A DNA stretch of 64,000 nt from Aquila chrysaetos chrysaetos. Taxonomy: Eukaryota > Chordata > Aves > Accipitriformes > Accipitridae. Below, piece after piece: positions 1 through 10,530 of the stretch. Each line of letters begins with the position of its first letter. Positions within the stretch are counted from its first letter, which is position 1. The DNA lies in assembly GCF_900496995.4 (NCBI RefSeq), contig NC_044006.1:35463120-35527119 (forward strand), read 5' to 3'. Made by a program: the position numbers and the translations under genes. The notes under the pieces are model-generated. The model did not search any database, was not told the DNA's origin, and saw only the letters and a program-made list of their open reading frames with translations.

Positions 1-174
1 AAATCTGATAAGTTGAACATTTCTACACACTAACTTCTAAACTAAGCTTCTTTTATCCATGCACCAGTGACAGCTTCAGATTACACAAGCAGGACACTGC
101 AATCTGTAGGGTTCAGAAAAGGCTTGCTGTACTAGGGCTTTTAGGCCCTTTCTTCCTGCTCCACAGATTATGGG

Positions 175-1155
175 TGTTTTGGGTTTGTGTGATGGGGTTT
201 TTGGTGGCAGGGGAGGGGCTGCAGGGGTGGCTACTGTAAGAAGCTGCTAGAAGCTTCCCCGGCTCCAAGTCGGACCCGTCTCTGGCCAAGGCTGAGACCA
301 TCAGCCACAGTGGTAGCACCTCTGGGAGAACAGATTTAAGAAGGGGAACCTGCAGCGGAGGAGGAGATTGGAATATGAAAGAAACCCCTGTGCAGACAGC
401 AAGGTCAGTGAAGAAGGAGGGGAGGAGGTGCGCCAGAGGAGGGGATGCCCCCGCAGCCCGTGGTGAGGCGGCAGGCTGTCCCCCCCCAGCCCGTGGAGGG
501 GAGCGGGGGAGCAGATGCCCACCTGCAGCCCGGGGAGGACCCCACGCCGGAGCAGGGGGATGCCCCCGAAGATGGCCGTGACTCCATGGGAGAGCCCACG
601 CTGGAGCAGTCTGTGCCTGAAGAACTGTGCCCACAGAAAGGACCTGTGCCGGAGAAGTCCATGAAGGGCTGCAGTCCATGGGAAAGACTCACATTGGAGA
701 AGTTCATGGACTGCAGCCCGTGGGAGGGACCCCACGGCGGAGCAGGGGATGAGTGAGGAGTCCTCCCCCTGAGGAGGAAGGAGCGGCAGAGACAACGTGT
801 GGGACCTGACCCCAACCCCCATTCCCCTGCACCACTGGGGGAGGAGGTAGAGAAAATCGGGAGTGGAGTTGAGCTGGCAATGAGTGAGGGGTGGGGGAAG
901 GTGTTCTAAGGTTTAGTTTTACTTCTCAGTATCTTTGTTTTGATTTGATTTGCAGTAAATTAATTTGATTTTGTTTCTTCCCAAGTTGAGCCTGTCTTTC
1001 GCCCGTGACCATAATTGGTGAGTGATCCCTCCCTGTCCTTGTCTCAACCCATGAGCTTTTCTTTATATTTTCTCCCCATCCCACCATGGCCAGGGGGAAG
1101 GAGTGAGCAACCGGTTGCGTGGTGCTTTGTTACCAGCTGGGCTTAAACCATGACA
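175..1155 (+). mobile_element. Solo LTR of an avian endogenous retrovirus, long (~1 kb) subtype
   Basis: The element begins TGTTTTGGG and ends AAACCATGACA, the expected TG...CA termini. It is flanked by a perfect 5-bp target-site duplication, ATGGG at 170-174 and 1156-1160, which fixes both ends. Its right-hand ~150 bases (CTCAACCCATGAG, CCCCATCCCACC, GTGGTGCTTTGTTACC) match, in opposite orientation, the left ends of the LTRs at 9238, 21411 and 34579. The middle is GC-rich and holds the short tandem array listed separately. No gag, pol or env lies on either side, so this is a solo LTR left by recombination. The sense strand is taken as + because the shorter relatives carry a TATA box in the equivalent orientation; no good AATAAA was found in this copy. 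A 5-bp duplication fits ERVL-type or some ERV1-type elements; the class is inferred. Confidence 0.88.
540..760 (+). repeat. Degenerate ~45-bp tandem array inside the long LTR (five units)
   Basis: A [C/G/T][C/G]GGAG[C/A]AG core recurs at about 547, 601, 649, 694 and 737, with spacings of 54, 48, 45 and 43 bases. Read on the sense strand, positions 445-756 form an open frame of 103 codons in which a peptide of about 15 residues repeats loosely (a [P/L]E[Q/K] core followed by CSPWE-like text). The related LTR at 34579-35733 carries a longer version of the same array on the opposite strand. Nothing shows that it is translated; see the findings. Confidence 0.6.
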
Positions 1156-1160
1156 ATGGG

Positions 1161-1549
1161 TCCTTTGAGAACCAAGGAGATCTGTGCAGATGAAGTAGAG
1201 AAATTTGGCATTAATGTGTCACTGCACACGAGAGAACAGTTGTTTGTTTTGAAGCCATACAAAATCCCAAAGCAGATGAAAGCATTTCCTCCCCTGGAAT
1301 TCACCAAGGCTTTTTGGAAAGAAAAATACAGCAAAGGACACTGCTGAACAAGGTGAAACATGTAGTAGTCAAACAAACCACAGCTTTGACTGAGATGGCA
1401 GAAGAAGTGAGATGATGACATGGTCTTATTTAATATGAAATGGATTGAAAAATAAGCATTTGCCTAGTGTCAGCATTTGAAAGTGAGGCTGAGGAAGACC
1501 ACCTAAAATTATTTGAAGATGGGACTACAAGAATATTTGCACATTATTA
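1161..1549. other. Unassigned sequence between LTR and CR1
   Basis: No gene or repeat was recognised. Short open frames here have no recognisable similarity to any protein. Confidence 0.5.
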
Positions 1550-2296
1550 GAGTCAGGTCAGGTAGTTGGACCTGGAATGAAATGCTAGGATGTGTTGACT
1601 GGCACAGCAGTAGAGATTCTCCAGTGGGGGTCCTGGTGGACGACAAGCTGAACATGAGCCAGCACTGTGCCACTGCAGCCACAAAGGCAAATTGGATCCT
1701 GGGCTGCATCCACAGGGACATTATTAGCAGAGCTAGAGACATGACCTTCCCACCCTATTCAGTGCTTGTCAGGCTTCTCCTGGAGTACTGTGTCCAATTC
1801 TGGTCCCTCCTTTTCAAGAAAGACATGGACAGACTGGAGAGGGTCCAAAGGAGAGCCATGAAGATGATCAAAAGCCTGGAGAACCTGCCCTCTGAGGAAA
1901 GACTGAAGGAGTTAGGTCTTTTCTCCCTGGAGAAGAGAAGGCTCAGGGCGGACCTCATCACCATCACAGTATTCCAGTACTTAAAGGGTGGCCACAAAGA
2001 GAACAGAGGCTCTCTCTTCATATGAAGTCACATGGAGAAGACAAGGGGCAATGGGTACAAGTTGCACTGGGAGAGCTTTCATCTCAACATACGAAAGAAA
2101 TTTTTTACAGTAAGAACAGTCATTCACTGGAACAACCTCTTCAGGAATGTGGTAGAGTCCCTGTCGCTGGAGGTTTTCAAAATGTGATTGGACAGGGTAC
2201 TAGGTAATCTCATCTAGGCTCCCTTTCCCATGAAAGGGAAAGACCAGATCATCTTTTGAAAGCCCTTCCAACCTGGGTGACTCTATGATTCTAATT
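1550..2296 (+). mobile_element. CR1 LINE, 3' end (C-terminal reverse transcriptase region plus 3' UTR)
   Basis: The + strand translates to the characteristic C-terminal part of CR1 ORF2: GVLVDDKLNMSQ, then LEYCVQFW, then DMDRLERVQRRAMKMIK, then LGLFSLEKRRLR. The frame runs from 1513 to the TGA at 2185-2187 with only one internal in-frame stop (TGA at 2023-2025). After that stop the expected TRGNGYKL and FHLNIRKKFFTV stretches continue in the same frame. The copy ends at about 2290 with CTATGATTCT, the usual CR1 3' tail. It is severely 5'-truncated, as most CR1 insertions are. The left edge is approximate. The long readable frame suggests a fairly young copy, but the stop makes it inactive. 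Confidence 0.9.
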
Positions 2297-2804
2297 TAGA
2301 ATAAAGAGACTTACTACTATGCAAGGATATTTACTGTGAAGGAGAACATGTCAATATCTAAGGAAGGTTTATTTTGCTGTAGGATTGGAAGAGGGAGGGG
2401 TTAACATGAAGAAACCCACAGTCATGGCTGGCAATAGAAAAGGAAAAGGTTTAAGTTAGACATCAAGAGAAGTACCAAACCTGGTATATGACACTGACTT
2501 GTGAAATAGTCCATTACAAAATGTGGAAACAGGTGTTGCAAAGAAATCTAAGGAGAGAACAGCTTGGGACTTAATACCACTGAATGTATCTGTTTGGTTG
2601 TGCCTGTCTGGGTAAAGAGAGAGAAGATGAAAGTGGTTCTTCCCATCCCTTGACCTACTGTCTGGTACCAACACAGTAAGAGGGACGCAGCCACCCTGCT
2701 ATACTGTGTGCCAAGCTAACCAGGGACAAGCTTTTGTTCATGAGTATCTCACTTTAACATCACTGGGGAGGTCTATCCACTGGTGTTACTGTTGTCACAA
2801 AACT
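2297..2804. other. Unassigned sequence
   Basis: No gene or repeat was recognised. The bases next to the LTR start at 2805 do not read as a retroviral primer-binding site on the minus strand (they would have to begin TGG), which supports the LTR being solo. Confidence 0.4.
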
Positions 2805-3485
2805 TGTGGGATTGTTCACCCAGTGTGCAAGCCAATAACACAGAGTCGAGGTATTAGCTATTTATTGCTTGTTCTGCACAGAAAGGGGTGCTAGGGGTTA
2901 TCCCCGCAAAGCTAGCACACCAAGCACTAAAACATTATTAGATTGTTTATACACTGTAAATTAGTTTAATTAACATACTCATTGTTTATCAACCTTTTAT
3001 TGGTGCCCATAATTCCATATCTTAAAGCTGATTAATGTATAGTGTCCTTGTCTTCATTTAAAGGTGCAGTGTCTTTTAATTTTACTGTGCAAGCTCAGTG
3101 GGTGAGGCTCTTTAGGTGGAGGTGGGTGTCCTAACTTCTAGAGGTGTGGTCTTCATATAATAATTAGTTAAGTTCACCTAAATGTCATGTTTTTAGCTGA
3201 TTCATGTGGTATAGCCAAGCTTCTTGGGCAACCAGCCGGCTAAAGTTTCTGGTTCCTAGTTTTAGGTTGATTTGTTGCTTCTATTCCATTGTCTTGTCAA
3301 GAGTTGTTTACCCAAGTGATTTACATCAATTACGTATCATTTGTTCCCTAAGTCTGTAAAAAATTATGACCATAAAGATTTTGATATCATTAGGAAACAG
3401 CTTGCTTTACATTTCAACCTTATCTAGGAAGCTTCTGCTTGGATATTAAATATTAATATGGTACCTTTATAAAAAAAAACCAACA
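2805..3485 (-). mobile_element. Probable solo LTR, different family from the others
   Basis: Read on the minus strand this stretch has LTR architecture in the right order: a TATA-like TGTATAAAC (+ strand 2945-2953), then about 85 nt downstream an AATAAA in GCAATAAATAGC (+ strand TTTATT near 2862), then a U5-like end finishing CAATCCCACA at 2805. The 3' (U5) end is therefore well placed. The 5' end is less certain: AAACT stands just before the element (2800-2804) and again at 3485-3489, next to a CA, which would fit a target-site duplication with one A lost from an A run. No internal viral genes are present. Family not identified. Confidence 0.5.
2945..2953 (-). promoter_or_regulatory. TATA-like box of the 2805-3485 LTR
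   Basis: The minus strand reads TGTATAAAC. It lies about 85 nt upstream of the AATAAA at about 2862, which is consistent with a U3/R boundary between them. Prediction only. Confidence 0.4.
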
Positions 3486-3489
3486 AACT

Positions 3490-6400
3490 AGCTCTTTGGT
3501 TTTGGCTATTTTATATTGACAGAATAGCATAAGGAATATATCACCAGAAAGGGGAAGAAAAGAGCTCATGAAGCCTCAAGGGGTAAGTGAATCATATTAT
3601 CCCTCTTGGTGAATATACAATGGTTTATTCTTGACAAGGAACATTCATTCATTTTCTTTTCTGCATATTTTTCTTGTTGAGTGAGTGGGCAGGCTGTGAT
3701 AAGGGGTACCTGATTTGGCATTACATGTATTTATGACCTACAAAGCTTGATATAGACCAAAAAGAGTGGGTGGGGGGGAGAGAGAGAGAGAGACTGAGAA
3801 CTGGCTTAGCAGTTGAATGTAGACCTAAGAGCCAAGAAATCCCCAGTACTAACTGTATTGCTGCTACTGATTTATGGGGTGGCACTGTTAAAATTTAGGA
3901 AGTGTGTTGAGGTGGAAGAGAGCTATGTGTTACTATTAAGATGGCATAATGAGGCTTTAATTAGCGTAAAACTGGCTACTTCTCTGCTAAGATGGAATAA
4001 CTATTGTAGATGTGAATATATAAATACACTACTGAAGCTGAAAAGAAAGCTATTGGTCCCTCTGACATGAAATCTTGAGAATGGGCCATAAACCAGTTTC
4101 AGTAAGTATTACACTAGAGATTGTATATGTTTTTGTACGTGCCAATGTTGCCATCAAAGGTAAATATACTTTAATTCATTTTAATTTAGAATTCCTTCTG
4201 ATTGAAAGGATTGTTTTCATTCCAGTGCAATTCATATAAACCAATACATTGTCAAGACAGGGGTGGAAACTTGGCAGTATTTCCTTCCCACATAAGTGTT
4301 AAGCCAACTTTGACATTTTATATGTTTTTAATTAAATCACTGTGATCTTTGCAGGCCGGTGTTTGGTCTGACAGTTTTTTAAAGCTTGAAATTCAAAGGT
4401 AAATTATTTTAACAAATGTGCACAAAGATTAAAAAACGAATCCCTTCAGTGTTGAGACTACATTGTCTGTTATCTCTGTTTTGAGTAAAACAGATGGTTC
4501 ATATTGCAAATGATGCATGAATAGGACTTCCCCAATGTGATGCAAATGGATTCGTTGAAAATGGCATTGTACAGATGAAAAGAGGCTGATGTTAGTAGAA
4601 ACTTCCTGGACAAACATCAGTAATGAATAGGTTCTTTGATTATGTTTCACCACCTTTTAAAAAGCAAAGCATGCTCAGAAAAATTCACCAGAGAGAAAGA
4701 TGTCCTTTCAGTGACTGATTGTTTCAAGGAGAATAAACCAGCTCAATAAGTCAGCTCCTGGTCCTGCTGCTGATTCCCATCGTCACCTTTGGCAAGTGCA
4801 TTCACTCAACCTCTCTGGGCCAGCAGCTGTAACATGAAGGCCACAGTCTCCCACTGCTTATCATCTGTCTCATGTATTCAAACCATGCATGTTTGGGGCA
4901 GACATTTTTTTCTAGCAGTTGGCACAACCACTGCACACTGCTGTAATCCAGAAATCGGTAACATCTGAAGAGCAACACTGTGGTGGGAGCAATATCTCCC
5001 CAAGCTAGAATGACCTTCCACATGCACTGGATTGTATGGAATAGACCTGTAAGCTCTTATAACATAAAAGGGCCATTTCATTTGAGCAAACTTTCTCACC
5101 TCACTGTGTCCACGACAATGTATTTCCTTGAAATACATCATTACTAGTATAAGCAAGTGAGAATCAGGACTAAATTCCTCTTCATGTTCCCAGTTTAGAA
5201 GAGGACTTGCTGAACTTTCAGTCTATTCCTACAACTGTCAATATTTGTGTTTCAGTGATTAGAATGAAATACATTCCTAGGCTGGCAGTATGCTGACCAG
5301 ATTTACATATTCTTTTCAGTGACTGATTCTTCCCAGTTTTTCCGCCTTCATCCCAGTTTTTCCTTCCTTTATCTCAACAAACCAGTATGGAAAAAAGGGC
5401 TCTTGTCCTTAATCATGGTATTAAAAGTTCACAACAGCCTTGTTTTAAAATGGAGCACCCCGGTCACAGTGTCACCAGCTTCTCCTTTTTTGTGTGTTTT
5501 ATTTCATTGAATATTATAGATCACAGAATGTATGGTGTTGGATTTGCAAAATAATTGCATGAGTTATTTATTTGGGTGTTTGGGCCTGGTGGCCTAAGTT
5601 TTTTACAAATTTATGAAATGTCTGGGAAAGCAGCTGCAACAGGTTCAGCTGCAGGATGGGAAAAACATGCTCATAAGAAATAAGACCCCTAAGCTTTTGC
5701 TTGTCCTTCTAGTTGCCCATTAGACTATTTTGCAGATTCTGATCACAAGGGTTCATTTTCCTGTGTTTATTGCACCTATCCCACATGTAGCCCAACATGG
5801 TCAAGATTTGCCTCTCACTGTTATGTGTCATAATTGATCACCAATTCCCTCCTGGAAACCTTTCTTCTTCCCTATTCAAAATTACATTTTCAAAGAACAC
5901 AAACCCCTCTGCCTTTGCACAATTTCCCACAGGCTTGCTGAATTTCAACCTTGACTGCTCTGTGGCTCTTGATTCAGAGCACATAGGTGGAGAGGCCCAA
6001 GATGGACCCTACCAGGAAGAATCTGAGAGGCCCTGGAGAAGCAAGGTGATGTCCAGGATCACCAGTTGGGAAGGACAGAGAAGGCTTGTGCAGGGCTGAG
6101 AAAGGAGTGTGACAGAGCATCTAGAAGAAGGAAGTTATAGAAATTTGAAATTATAAGAACAAACAGAAGTTTGAAATGCCATTAGATGTTTGCCTGGTTT
6201 TAGTTGTTGAACATTATACCTCCCATTCTCTCCATGACCTTGCATGGGTACCCAATTCCTGTATCAATTACTGATTTTATGGCATACTGGGCACACTTCT
6301 GCATATGTGCTTCAGAGCTCACCAAACTGGAGGCCATGATGAGAGGTTTGCTCCATGACTGATAGGCAAGCCTGGTCTTGAGGAGGGCTATTTGGCTGTT

Positions 6401-7149
6401 GTAATGAGTGATGCAGGCAAGCCCCATAAAATGAAACATTCAATATTCTGTGTGTGGAATCATACCCATTTTCACAACATCTAGAATTATTCCCCTGACT
6501 TTTCAGGGCTCTTTAGACTAAATACACCATGAAGTCTGTGAGCAACTAACAGTCGCTGCTTTTTTCTGGCATGGGAAGAGAATGTACATTTTTGCATCCG
6601 TTTTTGTGGCTTCTGGGACTTTTTCTGCTTTTAACATTCTCTGGCAATGCCTTGTGCTGAGTCTGCCTTTGGCAGCAGCCACTGCACTGAGGGACCATGC
6701 AGGCAGAATAAATAACAAGGCAGTGCTGAGAGGCTTTCCTTGATATAAATTGCTGTAGGTTGGGAAGAGAGGGCAAATTTTCTTAGCACAGAAAAGGCCC
6801 CCACGGCTGCTGCTGTAGGAAACTGATCCATTGTTGTTACTCTCTGTTCTGGGAAGGGACAGAAGAGTTTTTTGATATTCTTTGGTTTCTGCTGTATAGT
6901 CTGCCACAGCAGTCAGCATTAGCAAAACCAGACCCGTTCTCTTCTGTTCAAAATATCGCTATTATTTCTGAATGCTGATTACTCAGGCAGACTGCAAGGC
7001 AGAGCTGTGTGAGTTGCAAAAGCAGGGCAACAAATCATTGTACTGAAGTGGCAATGACACGGAAAATGGAGGCAGGGTACAAGCAACCCACTTAAGGGAT
7101 CTGGAGAAGCTGTGGAGAAAAAGGGTTATGGCTGAAAGAGAGCAGCTAG
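3490..7149. other. AT-rich intergenic sequence, no gene recognised
   Basis: Open frames are all short (135 codons at most, minus strand 6518-6925) and resemble no known protein. The only clear structure is the GA microsatellite at 3776-3796 and a small direct duplication of CCCAGTTTTTCC at about 5331 and 5352. Confidence 0.5.
3776..3796. repeat. (GA)n microsatellite
   Basis: A run of G followed by about eight GA units. Short and uninterrupted. Confidence 0.8.
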
Positions 7150-7684
7150 CTTAAGAAAGCATTTACTCAGCACTTGCTAGATCCCATCTAGAGTACTGCA
7201 TCCAGCTTTGGCTCCCCCAGACAAGAAAGACACCGAAGACCCAGGGCAAGTTCAGCAGAGGGCCTACAAGATGGTAAGGGCAGGATCTGTGCCTGTGATG
7301 GAGAGGCTGAGGGAGGGGGGCTTCTTCCAACAGGAGATGTGATAGCTTTGGAGGGACTTAACAGCAGATGTCTGACGCCTACAAGGAGGTCATTGAAAAG
7401 ATGGAGCCATGCTGTTCATAGTGGGGCATGGCAGGTGGATGACAGACATTTGGTTTCCAACTAGATGTAAGGAAAAATGTTTTCACTGCAAGGACAGTCA
7501 GGCAGCAGAGCACACTGCCCAGAGAGGTTGTGCATTCTGTCTCCCTCCTGGGGGGATTTTCAAGACCCAGCTGCATAAATCCTTGAGCAACCTGGTCTGC
7601 GTTCAAAGCTGACCTTGCTTTGAGCAGGGGCTTGGACTAGAGTCCTCCTGACCTTTCCCACCCAAGTTATTCTGTGATCCTGAT
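7150..7684 (+). mobile_element. CR1 LINE, 3' end, older copy
   Basis: The + strand at 7173-7229 translates to LARSHLEYCIQLWLPQTRK, the CR1 reverse transcriptase segment usually reading L-V-R-P-H-L-E-Y-C-V-Q-F-W. The expected 3' section follows: a stretch matching the FTV[K/R]-type region near 7470-7500, a GAGAGGTTGTG segment, and a closing TTATTCTGTGATCCTGA tail at about 7667-7684. The reading frame is broken by several indels, so the copy is older than the one at 1550. The left edge is approximate. Confidence 0.85.
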
Positions 7685-8379
7685 TACCAGCTGCTCCATC
7701 ACACTAGTTGTAATGGCAGCTTTGCACAGCTCACTACACCTCAGTCATCACCCAAAACTCGCAGCCACTACACTAACTCTTAACCTCAACAGGCAAATGC
7801 TCAAGCCTCCAGGCTCTAGGATCCTTGCAATATTTTAATTTTCTTAAGAGAGAAACCTTGAAAAGTTGACCTCAATGTCTTCAGTAGAGTCACAGCAGTT
7901 TAGGGCTGTAGAGAGCCTGAAACAGTGGTTTCAACCCAGAGTTTTCCTTACTTGTGGTATATGAAGCCTGAAACCTGCTCTGAGGGCATCGGTCCTCTTA
8001 AGGGTAGGCTGGTGTTGCGTGCTCTACATGGCTTGGGTGGGCCAGCAAAGCCAAAGATTGGGGTGCCAGGAGTGGTTCGACACGCTCTTTTCTCTCAGGC
8101 TGTGACAGAGGAAGTGCTGTTAATCCTCTTTTCACCCCCTCTGTCTTGCTGTTATTATACAGATATAATGGTTACCTGTTTTAAATCTCCTAATGTAATA
8201 CAGAAGTAAATGTAAGCCACAGAGTTAGTGCTATGTAACAGTGCTAAAGAGGGGAAAACAACAGCTATGTTAGAATTTAAGCACTGTAGAAAACACATGA
8301 AGGAATGTAAAGAAATTACATAAAAAACGTCTGCCGGGTTTAGGACTAGAAGGACTTTTTAAGCCATAGTACAAGCAAA
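7685..8379. other. Unassigned sequence
   Basis: No gene or repeat was recognised. A 94-codon open frame at 7925-8209 (+) resembles nothing known and is taken as chance. Confidence 0.4.
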
Positions 8380-9237
8380 AGAAAAAATAAAAGACCGCCT
8401 TTACAAAGTGAAAACAGGAACATTCATAACTGTGATAGAGAAAAGAAAGAAGTCTTCAATAGATATTTCTGTTCTGTACTCAGAGAAAAGCAGGTGACAT
8501 GCCTATGCCACCTTAAACGTTTTCCAGTCCACTGGAAAGCAAGAAAGGTGCTACCATCTCTTTAAGATGAATGTTTATAAAGCATGAAACCTGGGTAACT
8601 TGCATCAATAGATACAGCCAATTACTTCAATCCTCTTGTGATGGTACAGTAAAAAGGAAAAATGGGTTAATATAGGCAATCACCTTGCTAGCCTGACGTA
8701 TGTCCCTTGCAAAATAATGGAAAAACTAAAACAAGATTTAATTAATAAAGATGTAAATAGAGATAAAAGGTGTGAATATAATTTCATGACAGTCAATATG
8801 ATGCTATTAAAAAAATAAATCTTGTCAAAAGAGACTGATTTCATTGGGAATTACATGTTTGGCTGATAAAAACTGTTGTGTAGACGTAAAAGATTTCTCT
8901 GGTTTCATGTGTTCTGTTTGTTGCCATAGGACAATCTGAGTTTTAAAAAAATGAGCACTTGCATGGCAAGGTTGCAAAAATGAGCAATTAGTGTCAATAA
9001 AGCTTGGATAAGATGAATTTAGAACTTGCTAAATGGCAGATTGCAAAGCTGTTGCTAACATGAAATTTTCTCTGAATGAGTCTGTTTCTAGTGGCATTCT
9101 ATGGTGGTATGTACTAGAAACAATGCTGACCAACCAATTTCATCAATGATCTGGAAATAAATGCAACATGCCTGTTGATTTAAAACAAATCTGTGAATAT
9201 CACATATGCTGGTGGAATAGAAATAATGATGAGGATG
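8380..9237 (+). mobile_element. Ancient CR1/L3-like LINE relic, left part (reverse transcriptase region)
   Basis: Although highly decayed, it keeps readable reverse transcriptase landmarks on the + strand. Near 8690-8735 one frame gives LTYVPCKIMEKLKQ, matching the L-T-S-[I/V]-P-G-K-I-M-E block of CR1-type elements. At 9139-9156 the bases encode FINDLE, the conserved F-I-N-D-L block that precedes the catalytic FADD motif. The order and spacing fit a CR1-type ORF2. The frame is destroyed by many indels. The element continues after 9815, so the LTR at 9238 inserted into it. Boundaries are approximate. Confidence 0.72.
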
Positions 9238-9814
9238 TGTCGTGGTTTAACCCCAGCCAGCAACTAAGCACCACGCAGCCGCTCACTCACTCCCCCCCCC
9301 CAGTGGGATGGGGGAGAAAATCGGGAAAAAGAAGCAAAACCCATGGGTTGAGATAAGAACAGTTTAATAGAACAGAAAAGAAGAAACTAATAATGATAAT
9401 GACAACACTAATAAAATGACAACAGCAATAATAAAAGGATTGGAATGTACAAATGATGCACAGTCCAATTGCTCACCACCCGCCGACCGACACCCAGCTA
9501 GTTCCCGAGCGGCGATTCCCCGCCCCCACTTCCCAGTTCCTAAACTAGATGTGACACCACATGGTATGGAATACCCTGTTGGCCACTTTGGGTCAGCTGC
9601 CCTGGCTGTGTCCTGTGCCAACGTCTTGTGCCCCTCCAGCTTTCTCGCTGGCTGGGCATGAGAAGCTGAAAAATCCTTGACTTTAGTCTAAACACTACTA
9701 GCAACAACTGAAAACATCAATGTTATCAACATTCTTCCCATACTGAACTCAAAACATAGCACCGTACCAGCTACTAGGAAGACAGTTAACTCTATCCCAG
9801 CTGAAACTAGGACA
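9238..9814 (-). mobile_element. Solo LTR, short (~0.58 kb) subtype, inserted in an ancient LINE
   Basis: The + strand reads TGTCGTGGTTTAACCCC at the left end and CTAGGACA at the right end. A perfect 5-bp target-site duplication, GGATG, lies at 9233-9237 and 9815-9819. The sense strand is minus: its relative at 52625 has a TATA box in that direction, whereas the equivalent place here (TTCCTAAACTAG near 9537) has lost it. The CRE-like site seen in the 21411 copy is also degraded here. No internal viral sequence is present. Confidence 0.92.
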
Positions 9815-9819
9815 GGATG

Positions 9820-10530
9820 TGACAACTATATGAAATGGTGATTGGGTGTATGGAGTCTAATCAAACAAATCTTTTTAATATGGGTGAATTACACAAGCAT
9901 AGTATGTAGGCTGTATTTGCAGAGTTGGGGAAGCAGCAATGCTGATAAGAGTCTCCGGGTTGCCACAGTGCAAACAGAGTCCCACTGTGATGTTCTGGCA
10001 ATACAAGCAAATGTAATGCTTAGCTACATAAATGTGAGATAAACAAGTAGGAGCAAGGAAGTAATTCCACTGGAACTGAAATACTGCATGAAGTTCTGAT
10101 GCTGGCATCTTGAAAAAGATGTTGGAAAATGAAAAAGGTGCAGAGATGATTTGAGGCCTGAAGAGTTTGAGAAAATGTTTTATTCAGAGAGGGCTTGATC
10201 TATTTATTGTGAAGTAGCTCGATAACAGCTGAAGTAGGGGAAAAGGGAAGATAGGGCACAGTGAATCCTTAATCTAGTGAGAAGAGTTCAACAAGAAAAA
10301 AGAACAGGGGGGTTAGCAAGCTCAAACATTGGAAGCCAGAAAAGGTTGTAGTACAAGAAGATGCATTTTTTTTTTAACAGTGGGATATGAATCTTTGAAA
10401 GAAATTACGGAAAGGAATGGTGAATCTGTTTCTGAATCTTCATCTGTGGCAAGAAGAAAATATTTTCAATAATAAGTTTTAGTCAGCCAGAGGTCACTTG
10501 GTGTGGTAGAGGAAAAACTCCTTAAGCATT
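9820..10530 (+). mobile_element. Ancient CR1/L3-like LINE relic, right part
   Basis: This continues the relic at 8380 on the far side of the LTR. Near 10054-10095 a frame gives KEVIPLELKYCMKF, a decayed form of the E-V-I-L-P-L...L-E-Y-C-V-Q-F block, with an internal deletion. It is followed by a stretch like LKKDVG...KVQR and, near 10376-10440, a remnant of the H-W-N-[R/K]-L-P-R-E-V-V-E-S region. The two parts together follow CR1 ORF2 order with no large overlap, so they were one element before the LTR arrived. The right edge is uncertain. Confidence 0.65.

Noticed and set aside
113..822. Minus-strand open frames over the LTR at 175-1155
   Set aside because: They are antisense shadows of the LTR tandem array.
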